Source: an uncultured Thermomicrobiales bacterium
GTDB lineage: Bacteria; Chloroflexota; Chloroflexia; Thermomicrobiales; UBA6265
Assembly (NCBI GenBank): GCA_902806335.1
Contig: CADCWG010000014.1
Span: 1 to 64,000, forward strand
Length of the DNA: 64,000 nt
Reading direction: 5' to 3'
Shown: positions 25,225 through 34,600 of the stretch, one piece after another
Position numbering within the stretch: the first letter of the stretch is position 1
How the letters are laid out: every line of letters starts with the position of its first letter
The notes under the pieces: generated by a model
Database searches by the model: none
Seen by the model: only the letters and a program-made list of their open reading frames with translations
Told to the model about the DNA's origin: nothing
Position numbers and translations under genes: made by a program

Positions 25225-25869
25225 GTGGCGGATACGGGTGCTCCCGCGACCGTGGGGGCGCCGGCGGGGCTCGCCCCGCTCGTGCTGGCCTACGGCGGCC
25301 AGATGCCGCGGATCGCCGAGGACGTCTTTCTGGCCCCCGGCGCGGTGGTCGTGGGCGACGTCGAGATCGGGTCCGGTTCCAGCGTCTGGTTCCACGCCGT
25401 GATCCGGGGCGATGTCGCGCCGGTCCGGATCGGGGCCCGGACCAACGTCCAGGACGGGGCCGTGATCCACGTCGATGCCGGGTCACCGTGCTACGTCGGC
25501 GACGACGTGACCATCGGCCACCGGGCGATCGTCCACGGCTGCACCGTCGGCGACGGGGCGACGATCGGGATGGGAGCGACGGTGATGTCGAAGGCCCGCG
25601 TCGGCCACCGGGCGGTCGTCTCGGCCGGCGCGGTGGTGGTCGGCGGCGCCGAGATCCCGCTCGGCACGCTGGCCCTCGGGGTGCCGGCCCGGGTGCGCCA
25701 GACCCTCGACCCGGCCCGGCAGCAGGCCGCCGTCGCGGGCGCGGCGCGGTACGTGGGCTATGCCGCCAGGTACAGGACGGCGCTGGCCCGCCATGGTCGG
25801 CCCGACCCGATCGCGGAGCCCGAGTCCGCCGACGCCTACGAGCCCGGGGATGACGCCGATGCCGATTGA
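25225..25869 (+). CDS. Gamma-carbonic-anhydrase-like hexapeptide-repeat protein
   Basis: This is a left-handed beta-helix protein of 214 residues. The helix starts at PRIAEDVFLAPGAVVVGDVEIGSGSSVWFHAVIRGD. The three zinc-ligand His of gamma-class carbonic anhydrases appear in order: GAVIHVD, then IGHRAIVHGC with two. Relatives such as YrdA/PaaY often lack strong anhydrase activity, and PaaY is a thioesterase-like helper in phenylacetate degradation. A role linked to acyl-CoA metabolism is therefore as likely as CO2 hydration. The start is a GTG 3 bp after the thiolase stop, and its 3' end overlaps the enoyl-CoA hydratase start. Confidence 0.85.
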   Translation: MADTGAPATVGAPAGLAPLVLAYGGQMPRIAEDVFLAPGAVVVGDVEIGSGSSVWFHAVIRGDVAPVRIGARTNVQDGAVIHVDAGSPCYVGDDVTIGHRAIVHGCTVGDGATIGMGATVMSKARVGHRAVVSAGAVVVGGAEIPLGTLALGVPARVRQTLDPARQQAAVAGAARYVGYAARYRTALARHGRPDPIAEPESADAYEPGDDADAD

Positions 25870-26641
25870 CGTCGACCGCGACGACGCGGTCGCGACCGTC
25901 ACGATCAACCGCCCGCAGGCACTCAATGCCTTCGACGACGCCCAGTTGCGAGACCTGCTGGACGCGCTCCGCGCGCTCCGGGACGACCGATCGGTGCGCT
26001 CGGTCGTCCTGACCGGGGCGGGAGACCGCGCGTTCGCCGCGGGGGCCGATATCAAAGCGATGGCGATGATGGGGCGGCCGGAGGCGCTGGCCTTCGGGCG
26101 GCGTGGCCACGCGGTCGCCTCAGCGCTGGAGGCGCTCCCGCAGCCGGTGATCGCCGCGATCAACGGCTTCGCGTTCGGCGGCGGCTGCGAGCTGGCGCTG
26201 GCCTGCGACCTCCGGCTGGCATCGGAGCGGGCCGTCTTCGCCCAGCCGGAGGTCTCGCTCGGGATCCCGCCGGGTTGGGGCGGGACGCAGCGGCTGCCTC
26301 GCCTGGTCGGGCCGGGGCTCGCCGCCGACCTGATCTTCACCGGTCGCCGGGTCGCGGCCGAGGAGGCGCTCCGGATCGGCCTGGTCAACGCCGTCTACCC
26401 GCCCGACCGGCTCCTGCCGGAGGCGCTAGCCCTGGCCGGGCGGATCGCGGCTAACAGCCCGACCGCGCTCGCGGCGTCCAAGCGGGCGCTGACCCTCGCG
26501 CTCGCGGGTCATCCCGACGCGGGGCTGGCGGCGGAGGTCGAGCTCTTCGCCGACGCCTTCGGCACGCCCGACCAACGCGAAGGGATGGCGGCCTTCGTCG
26601 AGAAGCGGCCGCCCGTCTTCGGCGCGGCGGGCGGCGCGTAG
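25850..26641 (+). CDS. Enoyl-CoA hydratase/isomerase (crotonase family)
   Basis: The enzyme hydrates trans-2-enoyl-CoA in beta-oxidation. The CoA-binding and oxyanion-hole segments are AFAAGADIKAMAMMG and INGFAFGGGCELALACDLRLAS. Both catalytic Glu positions are kept: the E of GGGCELAL and the E of QPEVSLGIPPGWGGTQRL. The start is the ATG at 25850 (MTPMPIDVDRDD) or nine bases later at 25859, overlapping the previous gene by 11-20 nt, so it is translationally coupled. The track's 25760 start would overlap more and lacks support. No 3-hydroxyacyl-CoA dehydrogenase gene is in the cluster. Confidence 0.93.
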   Translation: MTPMPIDVDRDDAVATVTINRPQALNAFDDAQLRDLLDALRALRDDRSVRSVVLTGAGDRAFAAGADIKAMAMMGRPEALAFGRRGHAVASALEALPQPVIAAINGFAFGGGCELALACDLRLASERAVFAQPEVSLGIPPGWGGTQRLPRLVGPGLAADLIFTGRRVAAEEALRIGLVNAVYPPDRLLPEALALAGRIAANSPTALAASKRALTLALAGHPDAGLAAEVELFADAFGTPDQREGMAAFVEKRPPVFGAAGGA

Positions 26642-26705
26642 ACAAGCCGGCGGGCGGCTGACACTCCGGCACGGGCCACGAGAGCCGAGGAGACGAACCC
26701 AGGAT

Positions 26706-27473
26706 ATGGCGCTCACCATTGCCGTGCTGATCAAGCAGGTTCCGGACATGGGCACGGTCAAGATCGACCGCGCCACCGGCCGGCCGAGCTTCGGCGGCCA
26801 GCAGGTTGTCAGCTCTTACGACGAGATCGCCGTCGAGGAGGCGATCCGTCTCAAGGAGGCCCACGGCGGCGAGGTGGTGGTCCTCTGCGCGGGCGGACCC
26901 TCCGCCAAGGACGCGATCACCCGGTCGCTGGCGATGGGCGCCGACCGCGGCGTCCACCTCGCCCTGGCCGACCCGAACGCCGCCGACACGCTCACCGTCG
27001 CCGGCGTGCTCGCCGCCCAGCTGCGGGCGCTGTCTCCCTCCCCGGACGTCGTGCTCGCCGGCCAGGCGTCGGACGACTACGCGACGGGCCAGGTCGGCGC
27101 CCAGGTCGCCGAGCTGCTGGGGTGGCCGCACCTCTCGGCGGTGACCGATGTCGCGGTGGCCGACGGCGAGCTGACCGTGGAGCGCGACACCGAGGACGGC
27201 AAGCAGGTCTGCGCCGTCGCCCCGCCGGTTGTGCTGCTGGCGCTGACCGGGCTCAACGAGCCGCGGCTGCCGTCCCTGAAGGGCATCATGGCCGCGAAGC
27301 GGAAGCCGGTCGAGGCCGTCACGCCGCCCGCGCCGCCGGCCGAGGACCGCGTTAATTGGGACGACCCCTACGTGCCCGAGCGGGGCGCCGCAGGGGTCAT
27401 CGTCCAGGACGTCCCGCCGGCCGAGGCCGCCGAGCGCCTCGTCGCGTGGCTCCGCGAGCAGCGGCTGGTGTAG
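26706..27473 (+). CDS. etfB: Electron transfer flavoprotein, beta subunit
   Basis: EtfB binds AMP and, with EtfA, carries electrons from acyl-CoA dehydrogenases. The start MALTIAVLIKQVPDMGTVKIDRATG is characteristic. The family signature region is DVVLAGQASDDYATGQVGAQVAELLGWP, followed by GLNEPRLPSLKGIMAAKRKPVE, the conserved C-terminal part that includes the recognition-loop area. Length (255) is standard. It lies 64 bp after the enoyl-CoA hydratase and ~208 bp before the real etfA start. Confidence 0.96.
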   Translation: MALTIAVLIKQVPDMGTVKIDRATGRPSFGGQQVVSSYDEIAVEEAIRLKEAHGGEVVVLCAGGPSAKDAITRSLAMGADRGVHLALADPNAADTLTVAGVLAAQLRALSPSPDVVLAGQASDDYATGQVGAQVAELLGWPHLSAVTDVAVADGELTVERDTEDGKQVCAVAPPVVLLALTGLNEPRLPSLKGIMAAKRKPVEAVTPPAPPAEDRVNWDDPYVPERGAAGVIVQDVPPAEAAERLVAWLREQRLV

Positions 27474-27481
27474 GACGAGGC

Positions 27482-27508
27482 GTCAGCGGTCAGCGGTCAG
27501 CGCTCAGC
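27482..27508 (+). repeat. 7-bp tandem repeat between etfB and etfA
   Basis: Three exact tandem copies of GTCAGCG are followed by the variant CTCAGC. It begins 9 bp after the etfB stop. Similar (GGTCAGC)n runs occur in intergenic DNA of several bacteria; no function is assigned. Confidence 0.6.
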
Positions 27509-27681
27509 TAACTGTGGTCGGGCTATTGGTGTGGGAGACCGGGACGGGCGTGGCTCGTCCCGCTCGGGCGCCAGGTTCCGGGGGCGGGGCGGTGACGATG
27601 CCGGGCGGGCGCCCGCGCACCGTGGTCGAAGGCCAACAGAGCCCGCCGAGGGTACGCGAACCAAGCGCGAGAGGAGCGACT

Positions 27682-28683
27682 GTGGCTGAGGCCGGAACCG
27701 GTGGGGTCCTGATCGTCGGGGAGATGGCCGCGGCCTCGGCGGGAGGCGGGCTCCGACCGGCGGCGTTCGAACTGGTCACCGCCGGGCGGGCGGTCGCCGC
27801 GGGGCTGGGAACGTCCCTGATCGGGCTGCTGTTCGGCACGGGCGCCGGTGACGCGGCGCGGGCCTGGGGTGCGGCGGGAATCGACCGGGTGCTCGTGGTC
27901 GAGGACGACCGGCTCGACGGCGCCCCCGCCCAGGCGGCGACGGTCGCGGTCGCCCGGGCGGTGGCGGAGACCCAGCCGCGGGTCGTGCTGATCCCGGGCA
28001 CCACCGCTGGGCGCGATTACGCGCCGCGCCTCGCCGCCCGGCTCGACGTCGGACTCGCGGCCGACTGCATCGCCCTCGCCGTCGACGCCAGCGGTCTGGT
28101 GGCCACCCGCCCCATCTTCGGCGGGCGGGTGCAGACCGATGTCCGGTTCCCCGAGAGTCGGCCGCAGGTCGCGACGGTGCGACCCGGCAGCTTCGACAAG
28201 GCGGATGCCTCCGCGGGCGCCGGGCCCGAGCCCGAGCCGCTCGACGTCGAGCTCGGGCCCGACGACCTTCACGTCACGATCCGCGAGTTGCGGGCGGCGG
28301 ACCGCGGGGCGGCTGGACTGGCCGACGCCCGGACCGTCGTCGCGGGTGGACGGGGGCTCAAGGAGCCCGACAACTTCCGGCTGGTCGAAGACCTGGCCGG
28401 GGTGCTGGGCGCGGCGGTCGGCGCGTCGCGGGCGGTGGTCGACGCTGGCTGGCGGCCGCACCACGAGCAGGTCGGCCAGACCGGGCAGACGGTCGCGCCA
28501 CGCCTCTACGTCGCGGTCGGCATCAGCGGCGCCGTCCAGCACCTGGTCGGGATGCAGGGCGCCGACTACATCGTGGCGGTCAACCGCGATCCGGACGCCC
28601 CGATCTTCAAGACCGCGTCGTTCGGCATCGTGGGCGACCTGTTCGAGGTCGTCCCGGCGATCACCCAGGCGCTGCGGGGATAG
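27682..28683 (+). CDS. etfA: Electron transfer flavoprotein, alpha subunit
   Basis: EtfA binds the FAD of ETF. The N-terminal domain runs from GGVLIVGEMAAASAGGGLRPAAFELVTAGR. The C-terminal FAD domain contains GRGLKEPDNFRLVEDLAGVLGAAVGASRAVVDAGW, then GQTGQTVAPRLYVAVGISGAVQHLVGMQGADYIVAVN. These are the hallmark FAD-binding motifs. I place the start at the GTG at 27682 (VAEAGTGG, 333 aa) because GAGAGGAG sits 5 nt upstream. The track's extension back to 27514 would add 56 atypical residues. Confidence 0.95.
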   Translation: MAEAGTGGVLIVGEMAAASAGGGLRPAAFELVTAGRAVAAGLGTSLIGLLFGTGAGDAARAWGAAGIDRVLVVEDDRLDGAPAQAATVAVARAVAETQPRVVLIPGTTAGRDYAPRLAARLDVGLAADCIALAVDASGLVATRPIFGGRVQTDVRFPESRPQVATVRPGSFDKADASAGAGPEPEPLDVELGPDDLHVTIRELRAADRGAAGLADARTVVAGGRGLKEPDNFRLVEDLAGVLGAAVGASRAVVDAGWRPHHEQVGQTGQTVAPRLYVAVGISGAVQHLVGMQGADYIVAVNRDPDAPIFKTASFGIVGDLFEVVPAITQALRG

Positions 28684-28771
28684 CCTTCCCACGCGACCAC
28701 GTCGTGGAGCGTCAGCACGGCAGAGACGAGTCCCGGCGCGCGGTCGTCGGCTCGGTGGATGAGGAGACGGG

Positions 28772-30070
28772 ATGGCCGACGGCGACCGGATGGACGCGAT
28801 CGTGGTCGGGGCCGGGCCGGCCGGGGTGACCGCGGCGCGCGAGCTGGCCGGGGCCGGGCTCGCGGTGGTCGTGCTCGAGCGCGGGCCCTACCCCGGCGCC
28901 AAGAACGTCTGGGGCGGCATCCTCTACCACCGGCCGACCGAGGACCTGCTGCCGGGCTACGCCGATCAGGCGCCCCTCGAGCGCCCGATCATCGAGCAGC
29001 GCTACCAGGTGCTCACCGACGACGCGCTGCTGGGGGTCACCTACCGCTCGCAGCGCTTCGCCGAGCCGCCCCACAACGCCTATTCGGTCCTCCGCGCGGA
29101 GTTCGACCGCTGGCACGCGGGGACCGCCGAGGCCGCCGGCGCGGAGGTCTACCCCGAGTTCACCGTCACCGACCTCCTCTGGGAGGACGGCCGCGTCGTC
29201 GGCGTGACCACCGGCGATCCAGAGGGCGAGCTCTACGCCAACGTGGTCGTGCTTGCCGACGGCGCCAACTCGCTGCTGGCGCAGAAGGTCGGGCTGCACC
29301 GGGAGTGGGCGCCGCTCGAGCAGGCCCTGATCGCCAAGGAGCTGATCGCGCTCCCCCCCGGCACGATCGAGGACCGCTTCAACCTGCCCACGGGGATGGG
29401 CTCCGCGCTCGAGATCTTCGGCGAGTCGACCTGGGGACTGCTCGGCTACGGGTTCATCTACACCAACAAGGAGAGCCTCTCGGTCGGCACCGGCGCCCTC
29501 CTCCACGACCTGATCGACAGCGGTCGCAACGTCAATGACATGCTCGACCGCTTCAAGCGCCACCCGGCGATCGCGCCCCTGCTGGCGGGGGGCGAGACCG
29601 TCGAGTACTCCGCCCACCTGATCCCCGAGGGCGGCTACAACCGGATGCCCCAGGTCTACGCCGACGGCGTGGTGGTGGTCGGCGACGCCGCCGGGTTCGT
29701 CAACCCGCTCAACCGTGAGGGGGTCAACCTGGCGATGCTCTCGGGGAAGTTCGCCGCCCAGGCGATCGCCGAGGCGACCGAGCGCGACGACTTCTCGGCC
29801 GCCTCGCTGGCGCGGTACCGGGAGTTGCTCGACGAGAGCATCGTGATCCAGGACCTCTACAAGATCCGCAACGTGACCGACTTCGCCCACGCGCGACCGC
29901 ACCTGCTCCGCGACTACCCGGCCCTCGCATCGGACATGGCCCGCGAGTACCTGTCGGTGGACGGGCTGTCGAAGAAGGAGAAGCAGCGCAAGATGGCCCG
30001 GATGGCCCGCGGGCTGCCGAAGGGGCGGCTCCTCCGCGATGCCGTCGGCGCGCTGCGGGCGCTGACCTAG
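28772..30070 (+). CDS. fixC: FixC-like ETF-quinone oxidoreductase (FAD-dependent)
   Basis: FixC proteins accept electrons from ETF and reduce quinone at the membrane. The dinucleotide-binding fingerprint is DAIVVGAGPAGVTAARELAGAGLAVVVLERG. It is followed by the geranylgeranyl-reductase/FixC signature YPGAKNVWGGILYHRPTEDL and the second FAD motif YADGVVVVGDAAGFVNPLNREGVNLAMLSG. The 432 residues equal FixC length and, unlike full ETF-QO, lack a C-terminal 4Fe-4S domain. The small ferredoxin FixX usually encoded next door is absent. It follows etfA by 88 bp, closing the beta-oxidation cluster, and converges with the LLM oxidoreductase gene. Confidence 0.9.
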   Translation: MADGDRMDAIVVGAGPAGVTAARELAGAGLAVVVLERGPYPGAKNVWGGILYHRPTEDLLPGYADQAPLERPIIEQRYQVLTDDALLGVTYRSQRFAEPPHNAYSVLRAEFDRWHAGTAEAAGAEVYPEFTVTDLLWEDGRVVGVTTGDPEGELYANVVVLADGANSLLAQKVGLHREWAPLEQALIAKELIALPPGTIEDRFNLPTGMGSALEIFGESTWGLLGYGFIYTNKESLSVGTGALLHDLIDSGRNVNDMLDRFKRHPAIAPLLAGGETVEYSAHLIPEGGYNRMPQVYADGVVVVGDAAGFVNPLNREGVNLAMLSGKFAAQAIAEATERDDFSAASLARYRELLDESIVIQDLYKIRNVTDFAHARPHLLRDYPALASDMAREYLSVDGLSKKEKQRKMARMARGLPKGRLLRDAVGALRALT

Positions 30071-30088
30071 GGCGACGCCAGCCGCCCG

Positions 30089-31021
30089 TTACGCCTGCCC
30101 CGGGTGCGTCAGGCGCGCTCGCACGGCGGGCGCGACCTCGCGGGCGAAGCGCTCGATCTGGGCCCGCTCGTCGCCGGCGACGGGCCAGAAGGTGAACGTG
30201 TCCTGCCGGTAGTCCTCGTAGAAGCGGACGATCTCGTCCACCCAGCGCCCCGCCGGGCCGACGATCATCCCCGGCCGGCGCGACCGGACCCGCCCCTCCC
30301 CCGTGCCCGTCTCCAGAACTCCCATCAGGTTGTAGCCCCGGCGGATGGCCGACGGCGCACGGCCCGCCGCCGCCGCGCCCTCGTCGACCAGCCGATTGAT
30401 CTCGGGGAGTTGGTCCGTCGGGACGTAGCTGGAGGAGATGAGGAGCCCGTCGGCCACCGCGCCGGTCAGGCGGAGGGCCCGTGGCCCGAGGACGCCCGTC
30501 CAGATCCGGATCGGGTGGGCCGGGGATGGTCCGAAGGTCGCGCCGTCGATCTGGTGGAACTCCCCCACGAACGTGAAGGGCTGGCCGCCGCTCGCCCAGA
30601 GCCCGCGGATGACCTCGATCGACTCCCGGAACGCGCGGAAGCGCTCGCCCGGGTCGACGAGTCGTGGGCCGCCGAGGGCCGCGATGCCCTCCGGCGAGGC
30701 GCCCGCGCCGAGCCCCAGTTCGACCCGGCCGCCGGTGAGGACGTCCAGCGAGGCGGCCGCCTTGGCCAGCATCGCCGGGGGGTGGAGGGGAGTCGAGAGG
30801 ACGTTGGCGCCGACGTGGACACGTTGGGTGCTCGCGCCGAGCGCGGCGAGCAGGGTCCAGGTGTCGAGGAAGTCAGGGTTATAGGGGTGGTCCTGGACCG
30901 CGACCAGGTCGAGCCCGTGCTCGTCCGCCAGCCGCGCCCGGGCGAACGCCTCGTCGATGTTCGCCACACCCGGGTCGATGTTGGCCCCGAACAGGGGGGC
31001 GAGTCGGGCACCGTCGTCCAT
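30089..31021 (-). CDS. LLM-class flavin-dependent oxidoreductase (F420- or FMN-dependent)
   Basis: This is a luciferase-like TIM-barrel oxidoreductase. Landmarks are LAPLFGANIDPGVANIDEAFARARLADEHGLDLVAVQDHPYN at the start, the HVGANVLSTPLHPPAMLAKAAASLDVLTGGRVELGLGAG region typical of F420-dependent members, and PIRIWTGVLGPRALRLTGAVADG. The ATG at 31021 (MDDGARLAPL, 310 aa) is preceded by GGAGGA at ideal spacing and is preferred to the track's 31132. A sigma-70-type promoter with an overlapping palindrome lies 65-105 bp upstream, indicating repressor control. The substrate is unknown. Confidence 0.9.
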   Translation of the reverse strand: MDDGARLAPLFGANIDPGVANIDEAFARARLADEHGLDLVAVQDHPYNPDFLDTWTLLAALGASTQRVHVGANVLSTPLHPPAMLAKAAASLDVLTGGRVELGLGAGASPEGIAALGGPRLVDPGERFRAFRESIEVIRGLWASGGQPFTFVGEFHQIDGATFGPSPAHPIRIWTGVLGPRALRLTGAVADGLLISSSYVPTDQLPEINRLVDEGAAAAGRAPSAIRRGYNLMGVLETGTGEGRVRSRRPGMIVGPAGRWVDEIVRFYEDYRQDTFTFWPVAGDERAQIERFAREVAPAVRARLTHPGQA

Positions 31022-31086
31022 CGTTTCCTCCAACGAGTCCCACCGCGGAAGACAGGCACGCCCCTCTCGGCGGGCATGGCCAATCA

Positions 31087-31127
31087 TTACGATTCGTAAG
31101 TATAGGGATCGATCGTTTCGGTGTCCC
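31087..31127 (-). promoter_or_regulatory. Promoter and overlapping 13-bp palindromic operator of the LLM oxidoreductase gene
   Basis: On the minus strand GGGACA (31127-31122), a 17-bp spacer and TATACT (31104-31099) form a promoter. TTACGA-T-TCGTAA, a perfect inverted repeat at 31087-31099, abuts and overlaps the end of the -10 box, so a bound dimer would cover the transcription start. That is the layout of a repressor-controlled gene. No regulator gene adjoins it. Confidence 0.6.
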
Positions 31128-31163
31128 GGCACCCGGCCAGGTATGGTCGTCCCACCCTGGACC

Positions 31164-31275
31164 CGGTGATCGCCGCGCCTCGGCCCGGCGGGCCATCAGC
31201 CGGCTCAAGCCGGCTTCGAGCCTGAGCCTCTGACAAGGGGGTCTGCCCCGGGCGGGTCAGTCCGCCCGCGTCCCT
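31164..31275. repeat. Dispersed ~150-bp intergenic repeat, copy B
   Basis: Landmarks shared with copies A and C are GGTGATCGCC, GCCGGCTTCGAGCC, the core TGAGCCTCTGAC (31222-31233) and TGCCCCGGGCGGG. The right end is diverged after about 31265. It lies between the divergent LLM oxidoreductase and nuclease-helicase genes. Confidence 0.6.
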
Positions 31276-31629
31276 CATCCACTACGGACCGGTCGTGTTC
31301 CAGTTCGCACGGTTCCGCACGGTCTGCCCCTTTGCCGCCTGCCGTCGGGCGAGTGCATCGAACACCGGCGGTTGACCGCCCTCCGCTGTGACGCGGCCAA
31401 GCCAGGACAGGTGTGCTAGAGGAGGCGAGAGCAGTGTCTCCCCGAAGCAGCGCAACTCCCGCTGGGTGCCGGAATCGAGTACTGTTCGCGCGACACGTGA
31501 CATTCGACGAAATGTGCTCGGCGCCGCCTGGCTCCCGGCGATGAGGTCCCGACCCCGGGGCTCCCGCTGGTGTCCCGCCGGCGGCCGGCGAGACGGACGG
31601 CGGCGGGGTAGGTCGCCGGGGGACAGGCG
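31276..31629. other. Upstream region of the nuclease-helicase gene
   Basis: No gene or clear promoter is visible. A weak inverted repeat, ACATT-N6-AATGT, stands near 31500. Base composition is somewhat less G+C-rich than the neighbouring genes. Confidence 0.4.
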
Positions 31630-34600
31630 ATGGGGCAGGTCGCGGGTGGTGCTCTTGGTCCGGCGGGCGACGTGCTGACCGTGCCGCCGGACGGACACGG
31701 CGTCCGGCGTCTCTCGCCGACCGACGTCTCGCAGTTCGTCCGGCTGGAGCAGTGCCGGCGCTACCTCCGGCTCCGTCTCCACGAGCGGGCGGTGGGTCGC
31801 GATTTCCTCTCCGACCTCGGCGTCACGGCGCAGGCCATTCCGCCGCTGCTGACCCGCTCGGGCGTCGAGTACGAGCGGCGGATCGAGACCGCCGTCGCCC
31901 GCCGCTACCCGGTCTGGGACTTCGGTGGCGAAGGCAAGGCGTCCAAGACGCGCACCGACGACAACGCCGAGCTGGTCGAGGCCGCCGTCGACCTGCCGCC
32001 CGGGGCCTCGATCGTTCTCCTCCAGCCCCGCCTTCGCGTCCAGCTCGACGGGTGGCTGGTGGTCGGCGACGTGGACCTGCTCCGCCTGGAGCGCGACCGC
32101 GAGGGGACCCTTCGGGCGCTGGTGGCGGACGTCAAGAGTTCGAACTCGGCCAAGGTCGAGCACCGGCTCCAGGTCGCCTTCTACCAGGCGATGCTGGCCG
32201 CCCTCTTCGCGGAGTCCGGCGTCGCCTGCGCGGAGATCGCCCTGTCGATCCTCTACCGGGGGCCGCTCAGCGACCCGGAACCGGCCGACGCCGCCGACGT
32301 CGCGCGCCTCGCCGCCGAGCGGGCCGCTGCGCTGGATCACTTTGGCGTCGACGAGGGGTACCTCGAGATCGTCGCGGACCCCGACGCCTACGCCGGGGCG
32401 GTCCACGACCTGGTCACGGGACCGACGTCGGTCGCCCGGACCGCCGCCGAGGCCCCGTTCGAGGCCATCCCCTTCCACCTCACCTACAAGTGCGATGGCT
32501 GCCTCTACAACGAGTTCTGCATGAAGCGGAGCGTCGAGGGGGACGACCTCTCGCTACTGCCGCACCTGGCCGAGCAGGAGAAGGCGGCGCTGCGCCGGGC
32601 GGGGATCGAGACCACCAGGGACCTCGCGGCGTTGAAGGTTCTCCGCCAGCCGGGCGCCGGTGGTGCGACGCCGGGCCCGACCGAAGCCGACGACCCGCCC
32701 GAGTTGGGACGCTCCAGGCGGAGCTGGGATCTCGTGCCGGCGCCCGGTCGGGAAGCCGACGTGCGCGCCCTCGCGGGCACGTGGCGGCTCGGGCCACGGC
32801 TCGACACGCTGGTCCACCGGGCCCACCGCTACCGCAAGTACCTGGGTGAGCCGGTCGAGGCCCCGCCGTGGATCCCGGGGACGGGCTACTCGTCGCTGCC
32901 CTACACCGACGCCGAGCACGACCCGAACCTGGTCCGCGTCTACCTGGACGCCCAGCACGACCACCTCACCGACCGGGTCTACCTCCTCGGGGCGCTCGTC
33001 GTCGGCTGCGAGGGCGGGCGCGAGGTGCCCACCCGGCGGCGGTCGGTCGTCCGCATGGCCGACGGCGCGCCCGACGCCGCGGCCGAGGCCGCGCTCTTCC
33101 TCCGCTGGGTCTGGGACACGCTCCGGGCGATCAACGACGTCGCCGCCCCGGACGCGGCCGGGCAGCCACGGGCGCCGATCCACCTGATCTTCGCGCGCGA
33201 CGTCGAGCAGCGCCGCCTCCTCGACGGCCTGGCCCGGCACGCTGGCGAAGTCCTGGGTGCGACGCCCCTCTACGACTTCGTGACCCAGCTCGCCGGGTTC
33301 GACTCGTCGCTCGTCTCCTACCTCGACCAGGAGGTCCGCGACCACAAGAACCTGCCGATCGTCTGCCAGTCGCTCTATTCCGTGTCGGCCCACCTTGGCT
33401 TCCAGTGGAACCAGCCGGAGCCCTTCCGCCGGGTCTTCCGGGAGCGCATCTTCGACTCGCAGGGCCGGCTCGACGGGACCGCCGGTTCGGTCGCGCCCGA
33501 CGACGGCGCCGTCTGGTACACCCGCCGGGCGCGGTTCGATAGCCAGCTCCCTCTGGAGTACGCCTACGCTTCCTGGGGCGACCTCGGTCCCCCACGGCAC
33601 GGGGCGAAGGACGACCTCGCGCCGTACCGGGAGGTGACCCGCGACCAGCTCGTGGCCTTCGAGGCCCGGCGCCTCGAGGCGATAGAGCACATCGCGCGTC
33701 AGTTCAAGGGCAACCGGGACACGAGCAAGACCCCCTTCCTGCTTCCCGACCTCGCCACGTTCGACGGCCGCGCGCGTTCCCTCGCGGGCGCGCTCGACGA
33801 GTTCCTGACCATCGAGCGGCACGTCGCCCTCCAGGCCTGGAAGCGTCTGCGCCTCGCGGCTCCCGAGCGGCGCGTTCTCGCCGGGCAGACGCTGATCGTC
33901 CGCTACCACGAGGCCGATCAGGATCCCGAGGTCGTCGAGCGCAACCGGGACAATCTCGAGCGGCAGGCTCAGCGGGACGCCTTCTATGCCGAGACCGCCG
34001 CCGGTCCGGACGGCAAGGTGAAGCTCTCCAAAGAGGACAGGGACGCCACCAGGTGGAGCCAGGAGGGGATGGCGGTCCGGCTGCGCCTCGACGTCTCCGG
34101 CGTCGACTGTGGCCTGGAGGAGACCGTTGCTCTCTCCACGCTTCGACCGGGCGATTCCCTGATCCTGTTTCCGCGCACAACCGTTGACCGCCGCCTGCCG
34201 CGCGAAGAGCAGGTGCCAAAGATGCCGACCGCCAAGCAGCTCCTGCATGGGGCGCGCGCTTGGCTGACTAGGATCTCGGTCGAGACCGACCCATCGGGTG
34301 CGCGCGTCGCGTTCGCCGAGGTGAGACTCGGCCGCGAGAACGGGCACACCGACTCGCGCGGGTACACGTTCGGTCCGACCTTCACCGCCCCGCTCCACGC
34401 CGAGGAGTGCTACACCCTCGACGAGGACCCGAACGACTACTACGGCTTCTGGCAGGCCAAGGTGGTCGACGGGCTCACCGCCGGCGGCGCGTTGAACGCG
34501 GTCTACGCCCGGCTGACCGGCGCCGCTCCCGGTCGTGCCGACTGGCCCGCGGTCGCCGCCGCCGGCCAGAGCCAGTTCCTCGCCGGGCTCGACGCCCTCA

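Noticed and set aside
27482-27508. CRISPR array
   Set aside because: The repeats are 7 bp, contiguous and without spacers, and no cas genes are present; the Fe-S nuclease at 31630 is a TM0106-type fusion, not cas4.
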